The notes beneath the pieces were generated by a model. It searched no databases and had not been told where the DNA came from. It saw nothing but the letters and a program-made list of their open reading frames with translations. Positions 41,963-50,270 of a DNA stretch of 64,000 nucleotides are shown here, one piece after another; position 1 is the first letter of the stretch, and each line of letters begins with the position of its first letter. The position numbers and the translations under genes were made by a program. Source of the stretch: Sphingomonas sp. (GTDB taxonomy: Bacteria > Pseudomonadota > Alphaproteobacteria > Sphingomonadales > Sphingomonadaceae); contig NZ_JAFKMA010000001.1 of assembly GCF_017304635.1 (NCBI RefSeq), positions 248,001-312,000 on the forward strand, read 5' to 3'.

Positions 41963-43114
41963 TTACGCCGCTCCGATCAATTCCCGGCCGATCAGCATCC
42001 GCCGGATCTCGTTCGTCCCCGCCCCGATATCGAGCAGCTTGGCGTCGCGCAGGAAACGCTCCACCGGCCAGTCCTTGGTATAGCCGGCACCGCCCAGCGC
42101 CTGGACCGCTTCGCCCGCGACCTTGAACGCATTCTCGCTCGCCAGCAGGATCGCGCCGGCCGCGTCGAACCGCGTCGTCTTGCCCGCGTCGCACGCCCGC
42201 GCGACCGCGTAGACGTAGGCGCGTGCCGAGTTGAGCGCGACGTACATGTCGGCGACCTTGGCCTGCATCAGCTGGAACGACCCGATCGCCTTGCCGAACT
42301 GCTTGCGCTCACGCAGATACGGCACGACCACATCAAGGCACGCCTGCATGATGCCGAGCTGGATGCCGGCGAGCACGGTGCGCTCGTAATCGAGCCCCGA
42401 CATCAGCACGCCGACCCCGCCGTTCAGCGGACCCATCAAATTCTCCTCGGGCACTTCGCAATCGTCGAACACCAGCTCGGCGGTCGGGCTGCCACGCATG
42501 CCCATCTTGTCGATCTTCTGCCCGATCGAGAAACCCGGCATGCCCTTCTCGATCAGGAAGGTGGTGATCCCGCGCGAGCCCTCGCCGGTCTTGGCGTAAA
42601 CCACCAAGGTATCGGCGTAGGCCGCGTTGGTGATCCAGAACTTCGTCCCGTTGAGCACATAGCGGTCGCCCTTGTGCTCGGCGCGCAGCTTCATCGACAC
42701 GACGTCGGAGCCGGCATTGGCCTCCGACATCGCCAGGCTCCCGACATGCTCGCCGGAGATCAGCTTGGGGAGGTACTTCGCCTTCTGCTCGGGGCTCGCC
42801 CAGCGGCGGATCTGGTTGACGCAGAGATTGGAATGGGCGCCGTAGCTAAGGCCGATCGAGGCACTCGCGCGCGACACTTCCTCGCACGCGATGACATGCT
42901 CGAGATAGCCGAGCCCGAGCCCGCCATATTCCTCCTCGACGGTGATGCCGTGCAGTCCGAGCTCACCCATCTGTGGCCACAATTCGGTCGGGAACCAGTC
43001 CTCGTGGTCGATCTTCGCGGCGAGCGGTGCGATCCGGTCGGTCGCGAAGCGCTGCGTGGTCTCGCGGATCATGTCGGCGGTCTCGCCGAGCGCGAAGTCG
43101 AGGGTGGCGTCCAT
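41963..43114 (-). CDS. ivd: Isovaleryl-CoA dehydrogenase
   Basis: This FAD acyl-CoA dehydrogenase converts isovaleryl-CoA to 3-methylcrotonyl-CoA in leucine breakdown. It has 383 residues from ATG 43114 (ATG 43117 and TTG 43126 are closer to the GGAGAG site and less likely). Signatures are [12 protein letters not shown] and [14 protein letters not shown] and the C-terminal [33 protein letters not shown] (read in parts). Its product is the substrate of MccAB, encoded further along the same strand. Confidence 0.92.
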   Translation of the reverse strand: MDATLDFALGETADMIRETTQRFATDRIAPLAAKIDHEDWFPTELWPQMGELGLHGITVEEEYGGLGLGYLEHVIACEEVSRASASIGLSYGAHSNLCVNQIRRWASPEQKAKYLPKLISGEHVGSLAMSEANAGSDVVSMKLRAEHKGDRYVLNGTKFWITNAAYADTLVVYAKTGEGSRGITTFLIEKGMPGFSIGQKIDKMGMRGSPTAELVFDDCEVPEENLMGPLNGGVGVLMSGLDYERTVLAGIQLGIMQACLDVVVPYLRERKQFGKAIGSFQLMQAKVADMYVALNSARAYVYAVARACDAGKTTRFDAAGAILLASENAFKVAGEAVQALGGAGYTKDWPVERFLRDAKLLDIGAGTNEIRRMLIGRELIGAA

Positions 43115-43135
43115 CATTCTCTCCAAAATCCGCGG

Positions 43136-43233
43136 CCGTCACCCCGGCCTTGTGCCGGGGTCCACCGTAAGGCACATCCGCTGTGCGTTGCGCTAGAACA
43201 ACGGTGGATGCCGGGACAAGCCCAGCATGACGG
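43136..43233. repeat. CCCCGGC/GCCGGGG palindromic repeat between ivd and the permease
   Basis: The left arm is CGTCACCCCGGCCTTGTGCC and the right arm ends in the ATGCCGGGACAAGCCCAGCATGACGG form. It fills most of the divergent gap between ivd and the permease gene. Confidence 0.72.
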
Positions 43234-43245
43234 GCAGGGGTATGC

Positions 43246-44673
43246 ATGTCGGGACTTTTTCGTCGCAAGATCATCGTCGAACAACCGCCCGAGCAGCAGC
43301 TTGCGCGGACGCTGTCATGGCCGCACCTGGTCGCGCTCGGCGTCGGGGCGATCGTCGGGACGGGCATCCTGACGCTGATCGGAGTGGGTGCCGACCGCGC
43401 CGGGCCGGCGGTGTTGCTGAGCTTCGTGGTGGCGGGGGCGATCTGCGCGGCGGCGGCTTTGTGCTATGCCGAAATGGCGACGATGATCCCGGCCTCGGGC
43501 AGCGCCTACACCTACAGCTATGCAACGTTGGGGGAGGTGATCGCCTGGGTGGTCGGCTGGTCGCTGATCCTCGAATATTCGCTGGTGGTCGCAACCGTCG
43601 CGGTCGGCTGGTCGGGCTATGCGGTCGGGTTCCTCAAGGGGCTCGACATCGTGCTGCCCGACTGGATGACGCATGGGCCGGGACTGGCCGGGAGCCTGAG
43701 CGAGGGGACGCTGCACCTGACCACGCCGGGGATCAACGTGCCGGCGATCATCATCATCGCGGTCGTCGCCGGGCTGCTGATGCTCGGCACGCGGGAAAGC
43801 GCGCGGATCAACACGGCGCTGGTCGTGCTGAAGATCGTGACGCTGGCGCTGTTCGTCGCGGTCGCGCTGCCGCATTTCGACGCGAGCCACTTGCATCCGT
43901 TCGCGCCGCTGGGTTACGGCAGCACGCCCGGCGAGGGCGGGGTGAAGTACGGAATGATGGGCGCGGCGGCGATCATCTTCTTCGCCTTCTACGGCTTCGA
44001 CGCGATCTCGACCGCGGCGGAGGAAGCCAAGCGGCCCGAGCGCGACCTGGCGATTGGCATCGTCGGATCGATGCTGGCCTGCACCGCGATCTACATGATC
44101 GTCGCGGTCGCCGCGGTCGGCGCGCTGAGCTATACCCGTTTCGCCAACAGTCCGGAGCCGCTGGCGCTGATTCTGCGCGAGATCGGGCAGGGCAAGGTGG
44201 CGACGATCGTCGCGGCGGCGGCGGCCATCGCGCTGCCGACCGTGATCCTCGGGTTCCTTTATGGGCAGAGCCGGATCTTCCTGGTGATGGCGCGCGACGG
44301 CTTCCTGCCGCCCGCTTTGGCGAGGCTGTCGCCGCGTGGCACGCCGGTGCGGATCACGGCGATGACCGCCGTGCTGGTGGCGGTGCTTGCGGCGCTGGTG
44401 CCGCTCGACGTGATCGCCAGCCTGGCCAATGCCGGAACGCTGTGCGCGTTCGTCGCTGTGGCGGCGTGCGTGCTGGTCTCGCGCCGCCGCGATCCCGGTG
44501 CCCGCCGCCCGTTCCGCACGCCGCTGGCTTTTATCGTCGCGCCGATCGCGATCCTGGGGTGTCTCTACCTCTTTACCAGCCTCCAGACGGTGACTCAGGT
44601 CTCGTTCTTCGTCTGGAACGGCATCGGCCTGCTGGTCTATTTCCTCTACGCCCGCCGCCGCGCGATGGTGTGA
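43246..44673 (+). CDS. APC-family amino acid permease
   Basis: This 475-residue integral membrane transporter has about 12 hydrophobic helices. The N-terminal GVGAIVGTGILTLIGVGADRAGPAV and EMATMIPASGSAYTYSYATLGEVIAWVVGW are typical of the cationic amino acid transporter branch of the APC superfamily (segments read in parts). It starts at ATG 43246. It may feed amino acid catabolism, but it is on the opposite strand from ivd. Confidence 0.92.
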   Translation: MSGLFRRKIIVEQPPEQQLARTLSWPHLVALGVGAIVGTGILTLIGVGADRAGPAVLLSFVVAGAICAAAALCYAEMATMIPASGSAYTYSYATLGEVIAWVVGWSLILEYSLVVATVAVGWSGYAVGFLKGLDIVLPDWMTHGPGLAGSLSEGTLHLTTPGINVPAIIIIAVVAGLLMLGTRESARINTALVVLKIVTLALFVAVALPHFDASHLHPFAPLGYGSTPGEGGVKYGMMGAAAIIFFAFYGFDAISTAAEEAKRPERDLAIGIVGSMLACTAIYMIVAVAAVGALSYTRFANSPEPLALILREIGQGKVATIVAAAAAIALPTVILGFLYGQSRIFLVMARDGFLPPALARLSPRGTPVRITAMTAVLVAVLAALVPLDVIASLANAGTLCAFVAVAACVLVSRRRDPGARRPFRTPLAFIVAPIAILGCLYLFTSLQTVTQVSFFVWNGIGLLVYFLYARRRAMV

Positions 44674-44803
44674 CGCCGCGTCGGAAGGCTGGACGCAGCG
44701 CGGGCACGGCGGGGCCAGTATATGGCGCTGCGTCAACATAGGTTATAGATATCGCCACGCTTTTCCGGCTCATCGATGGCGCGCGGGTCCGGGAGATATC
44801 GTC

Positions 44804-45568
44804 ATGGCCTTTGCCTCGGCGGCCGAGCCGCTTTGCGAATTTACCGACAAGATCCGGCTGCGCTCGGTGCTGTCGGACGCGGACGTCGCGGCGATCCACG
44901 CGCTGCCCGTCGTGCCCTGTCAGGTCGATGCGCACCGCGAGATCGTCCACCTCGGCGAGCGGCTCGATCATTCCTGCCTGGTCGCGGACGGCGTCGTCGC
45001 GCGCTTTTCGCAGACGCATGACGGACGGCGACAGCTGTTGGCGCTGTTCATCCGCGGCGACATGGCGGACCTGCCGTCCTTCATGCTGCCCGACGCGCCG
45101 GCGCCGATGGTCGCGCTGACCGAGGTCACGCTGTTCCAGATCGCGCATACCGACATCGCCGAGCTGATCGATCACCATCCCAATATCGGGACGGCGCTGT
45201 GGCGTGAATCGGTGATCGACACCGCGATCGTCGGGCAGTGGCTGGTCAATGTCGGGCGCAAGTCGGCCCGCGCGCGGCTGGCGCACCTGATCTGCGAGCT
45301 GGCGTGGCGATATGCGCGGTCCGAGCCGATCACGGCGGGTCAGCTTCCGATGCCGCTGACACAGGAGCAGATCGCCGACGCGCTCGGGCTGACGTCGGTG
45401 CACGTCAACCGCTCGCTAAAGGGGCTGCGCGACGATGGGCTGGTCGTGGTCGGGCGGCAGGAAGCGACGATCCTCGACTGGGACGAACCTGCCGCCGAAG
45501 CCGAGTTCGATCCGGCCTATCTCAACCTGCCGCTGGCACCGGCCGAACCGGAGCGCGTCGCGGTCTAG
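44804..45568 (+). CDS. Crp/Fnr-family transcriptional regulator
   Basis: This 254-residue regulator has a cyclic-nucleotide-binding-type sensor domain (about 20-140) and a Crp-type HTH with LTQEQIADALGLTSVHVNRSL (recognition helix SVHVNRSLKGL). The Fnr-type cysteine cluster is absent, so it is not an oxygen-sensing FNR. ATG 44804 follows GGGAGAT. The targets are unknown. Confidence 0.9.
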   Translation: MAFASAAEPLCEFTDKIRLRSVLSDADVAAIHALPVVPCQVDAHREIVHLGERLDHSCLVADGVVARFSQTHDGRRQLLALFIRGDMADLPSFMLPDAPAPMVALTEVTLFQIAHTDIAELIDHHPNIGTALWRESVIDTAIVGQWLVNVGRKSARARLAHLICELAWRYARSEPITAGQLPMPLTQEQIADALGLTSVHVNRSLKGLRDDGLVVVGRQEATILDWDEPAAEAEFDPAYLNLPLAPAEPERVAV

Positions 45569-46153
45569 CGTTCCACGAATTACGCTGCCATCGCCAGCAG
45601 GGTCTGCGGCCTAACCGGCCTTTCGCAGCGGAGGACGTCGGCGAATTCTTCGGGGATCGACGCGCGGTCGTATCCGGTGACGAAGCGAATCCTCGTGAAC
45701 TACGAGAGACACGCGCATTCGCTCAATGTAGCTGTTGAAATGGTTGTTCCAGAAATTCGCTGTCCAAAGCTCGGGCTTGTTTTCGGTCCTGCGGACGTCG
45801 ACATTACCTTAGGGGTTCACGACTGTAATTGAAAAAAATCGTACGGTACCAGTATAGTCTGAAGTCGCGAAAGAGCTCGATCTCATCCTCAGCGCGTCCT
45901 TAAATGTCGCCTGCTCACGGAAGATGCGCTTGAGTGCAGGTTTTGCGTCATCATGCAGTCCGCGATGCGCCTGCGCGCTAATGACGGCCGAGGATACCAC
46001 TGTGACCGCGCCGAGTTTGCCGGAGGTCCAACTTCTGAGAAGGTGGAACCTGTATGAGCAAGACGACGAGCAGATCTGCGCCCGAGGTCCGTGAGCGGTA
46101 GGCGACGGTGCCCGCACCGTTCAGAACGGCACAGTTTCGTCAGTTACCGCGAA
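45569..46153. other. 585-bp gap with a degraded region
   Basis: Apart from the receiver-domain remnant at 45580-45699, this gap holds only AT-richer sequence with short open frames (one at 45809-46117, minus) that lack a family match, a good ribosome site or coding character. It looks like decayed sequence between the Crp/Fnr gene and tRNA-Glu. Confidence 0.5.
45580..45699 (-). pseudogene. Remnant of a response-regulator receiver domain
   Basis: Read leftward, this encodes IRFVTGYDRASIPEEFADV and then LRCERPVRPQTLLAMAA before TAA (45580-45582). That is the last third of a CheY-like receiver: TGYD covers the conserved Thr region and the tail holds a KP-like proline (here RP, with Lys replaced by Arg). 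A stop at 45700-45702 closes the frame and no receiver sequence continues upstream, so the gene is 5'-truncated and dead. Confidence 0.65.
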
Positions 46154-46228
46154 TGGTGACCCCTACGGGAATCGAACCCGTGTTTCAGCCGTGAGAGGGC
46201 CGCGTCCTAACCGCTAGACGAAGGGGCC
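46154..46228 (-). tRNA. tRNA-Glu (anticodon CTC)
   Basis: The reverse strand folds as a cloverleaf. It has a 7-bp acceptor stem GGCCCCT/AGGGGTC with one G-U pair, a D-arm with TAGCGGTTAGGA, the anticodon loop CTCTCAC giving CTC, a T-arm with GGTTCGATTCC, discriminator A, and an encoded CCA (46154-46156). Confidence 0.95.
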
Positions 46229-46401
46229 GCGCGAAGCGAAGGCGGGGCACTAGGCGGTGGGTCGCGCAACGTCAAGCGGGTTGCTCTGGATAGGCGTCGG
46301 CATCGATAGGTAAGCTGCCGATACGTTAGGCCGATCGTCTACATCCTATCCAAACCGCTCAGCGTTATCGGCATGGCGTCGATAAGCTATACGACAAATT
46401 G

Positions 46402-46426
46402 GGAACCCTGAAGGCGTCTGCGCGTC
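46402..46426 (+). promoter_or_regulatory. Possible EcfG-type stress promoter
   Basis: GGAAC at 46402-46406, a 16-nt spacer, then CGTC at 46423-46426, compared with the alphaproteobacterial EcfG pattern GGAAC-N16/17-CGTT (one mismatch). It is 71 bp upstream of the small membrane protein gene, whose family is often stress-induced. Confidence 0.35.
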
Positions 46427-46496
46427 TTTCCGTTCCTGTAGCGTAACTTTTTTTGGCCATGGGCCGATCGCTGCTACAAAAGGGAAGGGAAAAGCC

Positions 46497-46643
46497 ATGT
46501 TGTGGACGATCGTCGTCATCATTCTGATCCTCTGGCTGCTTGGGTTCACCGTGCTGCACGTGGGTAGCCTGATCCACATTCTGCTGGTGGTCGCGCTCGT
46601 CGTGATCGTGATCCGCCTGCTGCAGGGCCGAAGCGCACTTTAG
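46497..46643 (+). CDS. 48-residue lmo0937-type membrane protein
   Basis: This tiny protein (MLWTIVVIILILWLLGFTV...) has two hydrophobic segments separated by HVGSLIH and ends in RLLQGRSAL. This is the pattern of the lmo0937/DUF5670 family of small membrane proteins. ATG 46497 has a strong AGGGAAGGGA ribosome site. Function is unknown. It is convergent with the DAHP synthase gene (22 bp). The 268 bp upstream (46229-46496) holds no other gene. Confidence 0.8.
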   Translation: MLWTIVVIILILWLLGFTVLHVGSLIHILLVVALVVIVIRLLQGRSAL

Positions 46644-46665
46644 GGGAAGACGGGCAGGGCGGCGG

Positions 46666-48258
46666 TCACGCCGCCGCCTTCGCGCGCTCCTTCAGTTCCG
46701 CGTTGAGCATTTCCGCCAGCAGGAACGCGAGTTCGAGGCTTTGGCTCGCGTTCAGGCGCGGGTCGCAATGCGTGTGGTAGCGGTCGGCGAGGCTGAGTTC
46801 GGTCACGTCGACCGCGCCGCCGGTGCATTCGGTGACGTTCTGGCCGGTCATCTCGGCATGGATGCCGCCGGCGACCGTGCCCTCCGCCCGATGCACCGCG
46901 AAGAACCCGCGCACTTCGGCAAGGATGCGATCGAACGGCCGCGTCTTGTAGCCGTTGGTGGCCTTTACGACGTTGCCGTGCATCGGGTCGCAACTCCACA
47001 CCACCGGATGCCCTTCGCGCTTCACCGCGCGGACCAGCTTGGGCAGGCCGTCCTCGATCTTGTCGTGGCCATAGCGTGTGATGAGCGTCATCCGCCCCGC
47101 CGCGCGGCCCGGGTTGAGCGCGTCGAGCAGGCGCAGCAACAGATCGGGCTCCAGGCTCGGCCCGCACTTGACCCCGATCGGGTTGCCGATCCCGCGCAGG
47201 AATTCGACATGCGCGGAGCCGTCGAAGCGCGTGCGGTCGCCGATCCACACCATGTGCGCCGACGTGTCGTACCAGTCGCCGGTCAGCGAATCCTGCCGCG
47301 CCATCGCCTGTTCGTAGGGAAGCAGCAGCGCTTCATGGCTGGTGTAAAATTGCGTCTGGCCGAGTTGCGGCACGGTGTCGGGGTTGATCCCGCACGCCTC
47401 CATGAACTCGAGCGCCTCGCCGATGCGGTCGGCGGTTTCCTCGTATTTCTTGGCCCAGGGGCTTGAGCCGAGAAAATCGTGCGTCCAGCGATGGACCTGG
47501 TGCAGGTTCGCATACCCCCCTTGCGCGAACGCGCGCAGCAGGTTGAGCGTCGCCGCCGATTGCAGATACCCCTGTAGCATGCGTTGCGGATCGGGCACGC
47601 GCGCCGCCGGGGTGAAGGCGATGTCGTTGACGTTGTCGCCGCGGTAGGAGGGCAACTCGACGCCGTCGATCGTCTCGGTGTCGGCGCTGCGCGGCTTGGC
47701 GAACTGGCCCGCCATGCGGCCGACCTTCACCACCGGCAGCTTCGAGGCATAGGTCAGGACGACCGCCATCTGCAGGATGACGCGGAACGTGTCGCGAATG
47801 TTGTTGGGGTGGAATTCGGCGAAACTCTCCGCACAGTCGCCGCCCTGCAACAGGAAGGCCTTGCCCTCCGCCACCTTGGCCAGGTCGGCGGTCAGGTTGC
47901 GCGCCTCGCCGGCGAAGACCAACGGCGGATAGCTTGCGAGCTGCTGCGTCGCGGCGTCGAGTGCCGCGGCGTCCGGATAGTTCGGCAGCTGGCGCGCCTC
48001 GTGATTCTTCCAGCTGTCGGGGCTCCACGCGGATGCCGCGCCGGCGGCGGCCGGGATCGACACGTACCAGTCGGCGTGGTGCGCGATGCCGTTCGCCGCG
48101 ATCTGGTTGAGTACCTTGGCCGAGGCGCGCTTGCCGTCCTCTTCCCAGCCCTGAACGGTGCTGCCGGCGGTCTCGTACCACGCACCGAACGCAGCGCGGG
48201 TGAGGGAACGCTCCTCGCGGAAGCGGCGGATCTTGGCGCCTGCCAGTGTCGTCGTCAT
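46666..48258 (-). CDS. aroF: Class II DAHP synthase with an N-terminal HTH-like domain
   Basis: This first enzyme of the shikimate pathway condenses phosphoenolpyruvate and erythrose 4-phosphate. The class II catalytic part is about residues 75-530: [41 protein letters not shown] and [19 protein letters not shown]. That is the normal 455-460 residue size. The first 66 residues are extra and read like an XRE helix-turn-helix ([31 protein letters not shown]). ATG 48258 keeps them in frame. A GTG at codon 66 could start a conventional enzyme, but no ribosome site is seen there. Confidence 0.9.
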   Translation of the reverse strand: MTTTLAGAKIRRFREERSLTRAAFGAWYETAGSTVQGWEEDGKRASAKVLNQIAANGIAHHADWYVSIPAAAGAASAWSPDSWKNHEARQLPNYPDAAALDAATQQLASYPPLVFAGEARNLTADLAKVAEGKAFLLQGGDCAESFAEFHPNNIRDTFRVILQMAVVLTYASKLPVVKVGRMAGQFAKPRSADTETIDGVELPSYRGDNVNDIAFTPAARVPDPQRMLQGYLQSAATLNLLRAFAQGGYANLHQVHRWTHDFLGSSPWAKKYEETADRIGEALEFMEACGINPDTVPQLGQTQFYTSHEALLLPYEQAMARQDSLTGDWYDTSAHMVWIGDRTRFDGSAHVEFLRGIGNPIGVKCGPSLEPDLLLRLLDALNPGRAAGRMTLITRYGHDKIEDGLPKLVRAVKREGHPVVWSCDPMHGNVVKATNGYKTRPFDRILAEVRGFFAVHRAEGTVAGGIHAEMTGQNVTECTGGAVDVTELSLADRYHTHCDPRLNASQSLELAFLLAEMLNAELKERAKAAA

Positions 48259-48343
48259 GCGGCGCCGTTACCCTGATAAGGTAATTTAGGCAAATGTTTC
48301 TCGATGCGTCGTATGAAGCCAGGCGATCTCTGGGTAAATCGAC

Positions 48344-49279
48344 TTAATAGCCGGCGTCGAGATCGACCACATTCTCCATCGGCTCGCCAGCGACGAACGC
48401 CGCGATGTTGCGCAGGAACAGTGCCGCGGCGCGCGGGAACATCTTCGTCTGGCTCCGTCCCGACAGGTGCATCGTAATCATGCAATTGGGTGCATCCCAT
48501 AGCGGATGGTCGGGCGGTAGCGGTTCGGGATGGGTCGGATCGAGGAACGCGCCGGCGATCCTGCGGCCGTGCAGCGCGTCGAGCAACGCGGCTTCCTCGA
48601 TCATGTCGCCGCGGGCGATGTTGATGAGCCACGCGCTCGGCTTCATCGCCGCCAGTTCAGCGGCGCCGATCATCGCCTTCGTCGCATCGGTCGACGGCGC
48701 GGCGAGGATCACCCAGTCGAACTCGCCGAGCCGTGCCTGCCACCGATCGGGTGTCAGCGTGCCGTCGCGGCCCGATCGCGTGACGCCGGTGACCGCCACC
48801 CCGAACGCCGCCAGTCGCTCGCCGATCAACGTGCCGATCGCACCCATCCCGACGACCAGCGCCTCCGTCTCGAACAATTCGACCTTGCCGGGCGAGTCGT
48901 TCGGCCAGTCGTGGCGGTCCCGCGCGCGGATCACCTCGTCGAACCGTTTGGCGGCGGCGAGCACGCCCATCACGGCATATTCGGCGACCGCCAGCGCATT
49001 GATCCCGACGCCATTGGTCAGGATGGTGCCGCGCGCCTTCAGCAGGTCGAGCGGAAAGGCGTCGAGCCCGGCATAGATGGTCGACACCCATTTGAGCCGC
49101 TCGCCGTGGCGGATCGCCTGCGCGGTCAGCGCGGTCGGCTGCATGTCGACCCAGGCGATGTCCGCATAGGCGATCATCGCATTGGCGTCGGCGGGGGAGG
49201 TGAACCAGGCGGGCTCGACCCCCGCAGGCAGTTGCGGCTCCAGCAACGGGCGCGCGAGCGCGGGCAGGACCGCCTTCAC
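48344..49279 (-). CDS. D-2-hydroxyacid dehydrogenase family protein
   Basis: This 311-residue NAD(P)-dependent dehydrogenase has the dinucleotide motif GMGAIGTLIG, the catalytic Arg region INIARGDMIEEAAL, and a Glu/His pair in DPTHPEPLPPDHPLWDAPN ending in MHLSGRS (His). GTG 49279 overlaps the TM2 gene stop as GTGA. The substrate is not clear (glyoxylate/hydroxypyruvate reductase-like). Confidence 0.88.
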   Translation of the reverse strand: MKAVLPALARPLLEPQLPAGVEPAWFTSPADANAMIAYADIAWVDMQPTALTAQAIRHGERLKWVSTIYAGLDAFPLDLLKARGTILTNGVGINALAVAEYAVMGVLAAAKRFDEVIRARDRHDWPNDSPGKVELFETEALVVGMGAIGTLIGERLAAFGVAVTGVTRSGRDGTLTPDRWQARLGEFDWVILAAPSTDATKAMIGAAELAAMKPSAWLINIARGDMIEEAALLDALHGRRIAGAFLDPTHPEPLPPDHPLWDAPNCMITMHLSGRSQTKMFPRAAALFLRNIAAFVAGEPMENVVDLDAGY

Positions 49280-49719
49280 CGCGGCCGATCGCGCCGATGG
49301 AGATACGCGAATTCGGCGTCCGACATCATCAGGTAGCGGATCATGTCGATGAACGCCCAGATGCCCGTCGCGATCGCCCCGACCAGCGTGCAGGTCAGCA
49401 ACAGCATGACGATCCCGCTGCCGATCTGGCCGAGATAGAAACGGTGGACCCCGAAGATGCCGAAGAAAAACGCGAGGAGCGCGGCGACGTACTTGTTGCG
49501 GTCGGTTTCCGGGGGCGCTGCCGTCGCGACATGGGTGCCGGGCTGGCGATAGATGCGCCGGGCGTGGCGGTCGTCGGCCTCGAAATCGATCAGCGCGCCG
49601 ACCGATGGCCCCCCGCGGTCGCTCCAATCCTCCGGCCGGAAGACGTAGCGGCGGCCATCGTCACCCGAAATCTGTCCCTCGCCGGTCGCCGTATCGACCC
49701 CCAGCACCTGTCCGCGCAT
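49276..49719 (-). CDS. TM2-domain membrane protein
   Basis: This 147-residue protein has an N-terminal soluble beta-rich part (RGQVLGVDTATGEGQISGDDG, like a cold-shock-type/OB stretch) and a C-terminal TM2 domain with two membrane helices (AALLAFFFGIFGVHRFYLGQ and GIVMLLLTCTLVGAIATGIW). ATG 49719. It is coupled to the hydroxyacid dehydrogenase gene; function unknown. Confidence 0.88.
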   Translation of the reverse strand: MRGQVLGVDTATGEGQISGDDGRRYVFRPEDWSDRGGPSVGALIDFEADDRHARRIYRQPGTHVATAAPPETDRNKYVAALLAFFFGIFGVHRFYLGQIGSGIVMLLLTCTLVGAIATGIWAFIDMIRYLMMSDAEFAYLHRRDRPR

Positions 49720-49781
49720 CGTCGTCCCCGATTCTGATCTGGCGGCAATCTAGCGGTGCGGATTCCGCGTTCAAGCGACCT

Positions 49782-50270
49782 TCACCATCCCGGCGCGCGG
49801 CACACCGTGACCACCGCGGCCGCGGCGTCGAGATCGCCCTTGTCGAGTGCCAGCTTGCGCGCGTCGTCGCAGCGGCCCTGGAGGATCAGCCTGGCCGCCG
49901 CCTGCGATATCGACTGGTGATCGCTGCCGCCGCTGGCCAGCGGCGAATCGTAGCGGGGCAGGCCGGCCGGCGGGTCGAACGGAAAGCTCGGCTTGCCCTG
50001 CGGGTCGACGAAATCGATCCGCGTGACGCCGCGCGCGAACAGCTTCGATGCGATCTTGCGGACGCAGGCGAGGTCGGCGTCGGCGCGCGAGATTACGCGG
50101 ACGGGCTTGCCGCCCTTCCACTCGGCGGCGCGCGCGTTGAACTCGGCGTCGGTCATCGCGCGGTCGGCGAAGCGGACGGTGCAGGCGTCGCGAGTCGCGA
50201 CGACGACGACGTCGTCGGGGATCGGTTCGTTCGCCGCCGCTTGCGCGAGCGCCAATAGCAGAGCGATCAT
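49782..50270 (-). CDS. Small secreted protein coupled to cysS, unknown function
   Basis: This 162-residue protein has a short signal peptide (MIALLLALAQAAA) and three cysteines in the mature part (DACTVRF, LACVRKI, RCDDARK), plus one near the C-terminus (VTVCRAPGW). I do not recognise a family. ATG 50270 overlaps the cysS stop by 4 bp, so it is translated with cysS. Confidence 0.75.
   Translation of the reverse strand: MIALLLALAQAAANEPIPDDVVVVATRDACTVRFADRAMTDAEFNARAAEWKGGKPVRVISRADADLACVRKIASKLFARGVTRIDFVDPQGKPSFPFDPPAGLPRYDSPLASGGSDHQSISQAAARLILQGRCDDARKLALDKGDLDAAAAVVTVCRAPGW

Noticed and set aside
45809-46117. 102-codon leftward frame in the gap before tRNA-Glu
   Set aside because: No ribosome site or family resemblance; it lies in degraded AT-richer DNA. 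I keep it as non-coding.
46346-46579. 77-codon leftward frame over the start of the 48-residue membrane protein gene
   Set aside because: It overlaps the better-supported small membrane protein, which has a strong ribosome site, and has no recognisable features.
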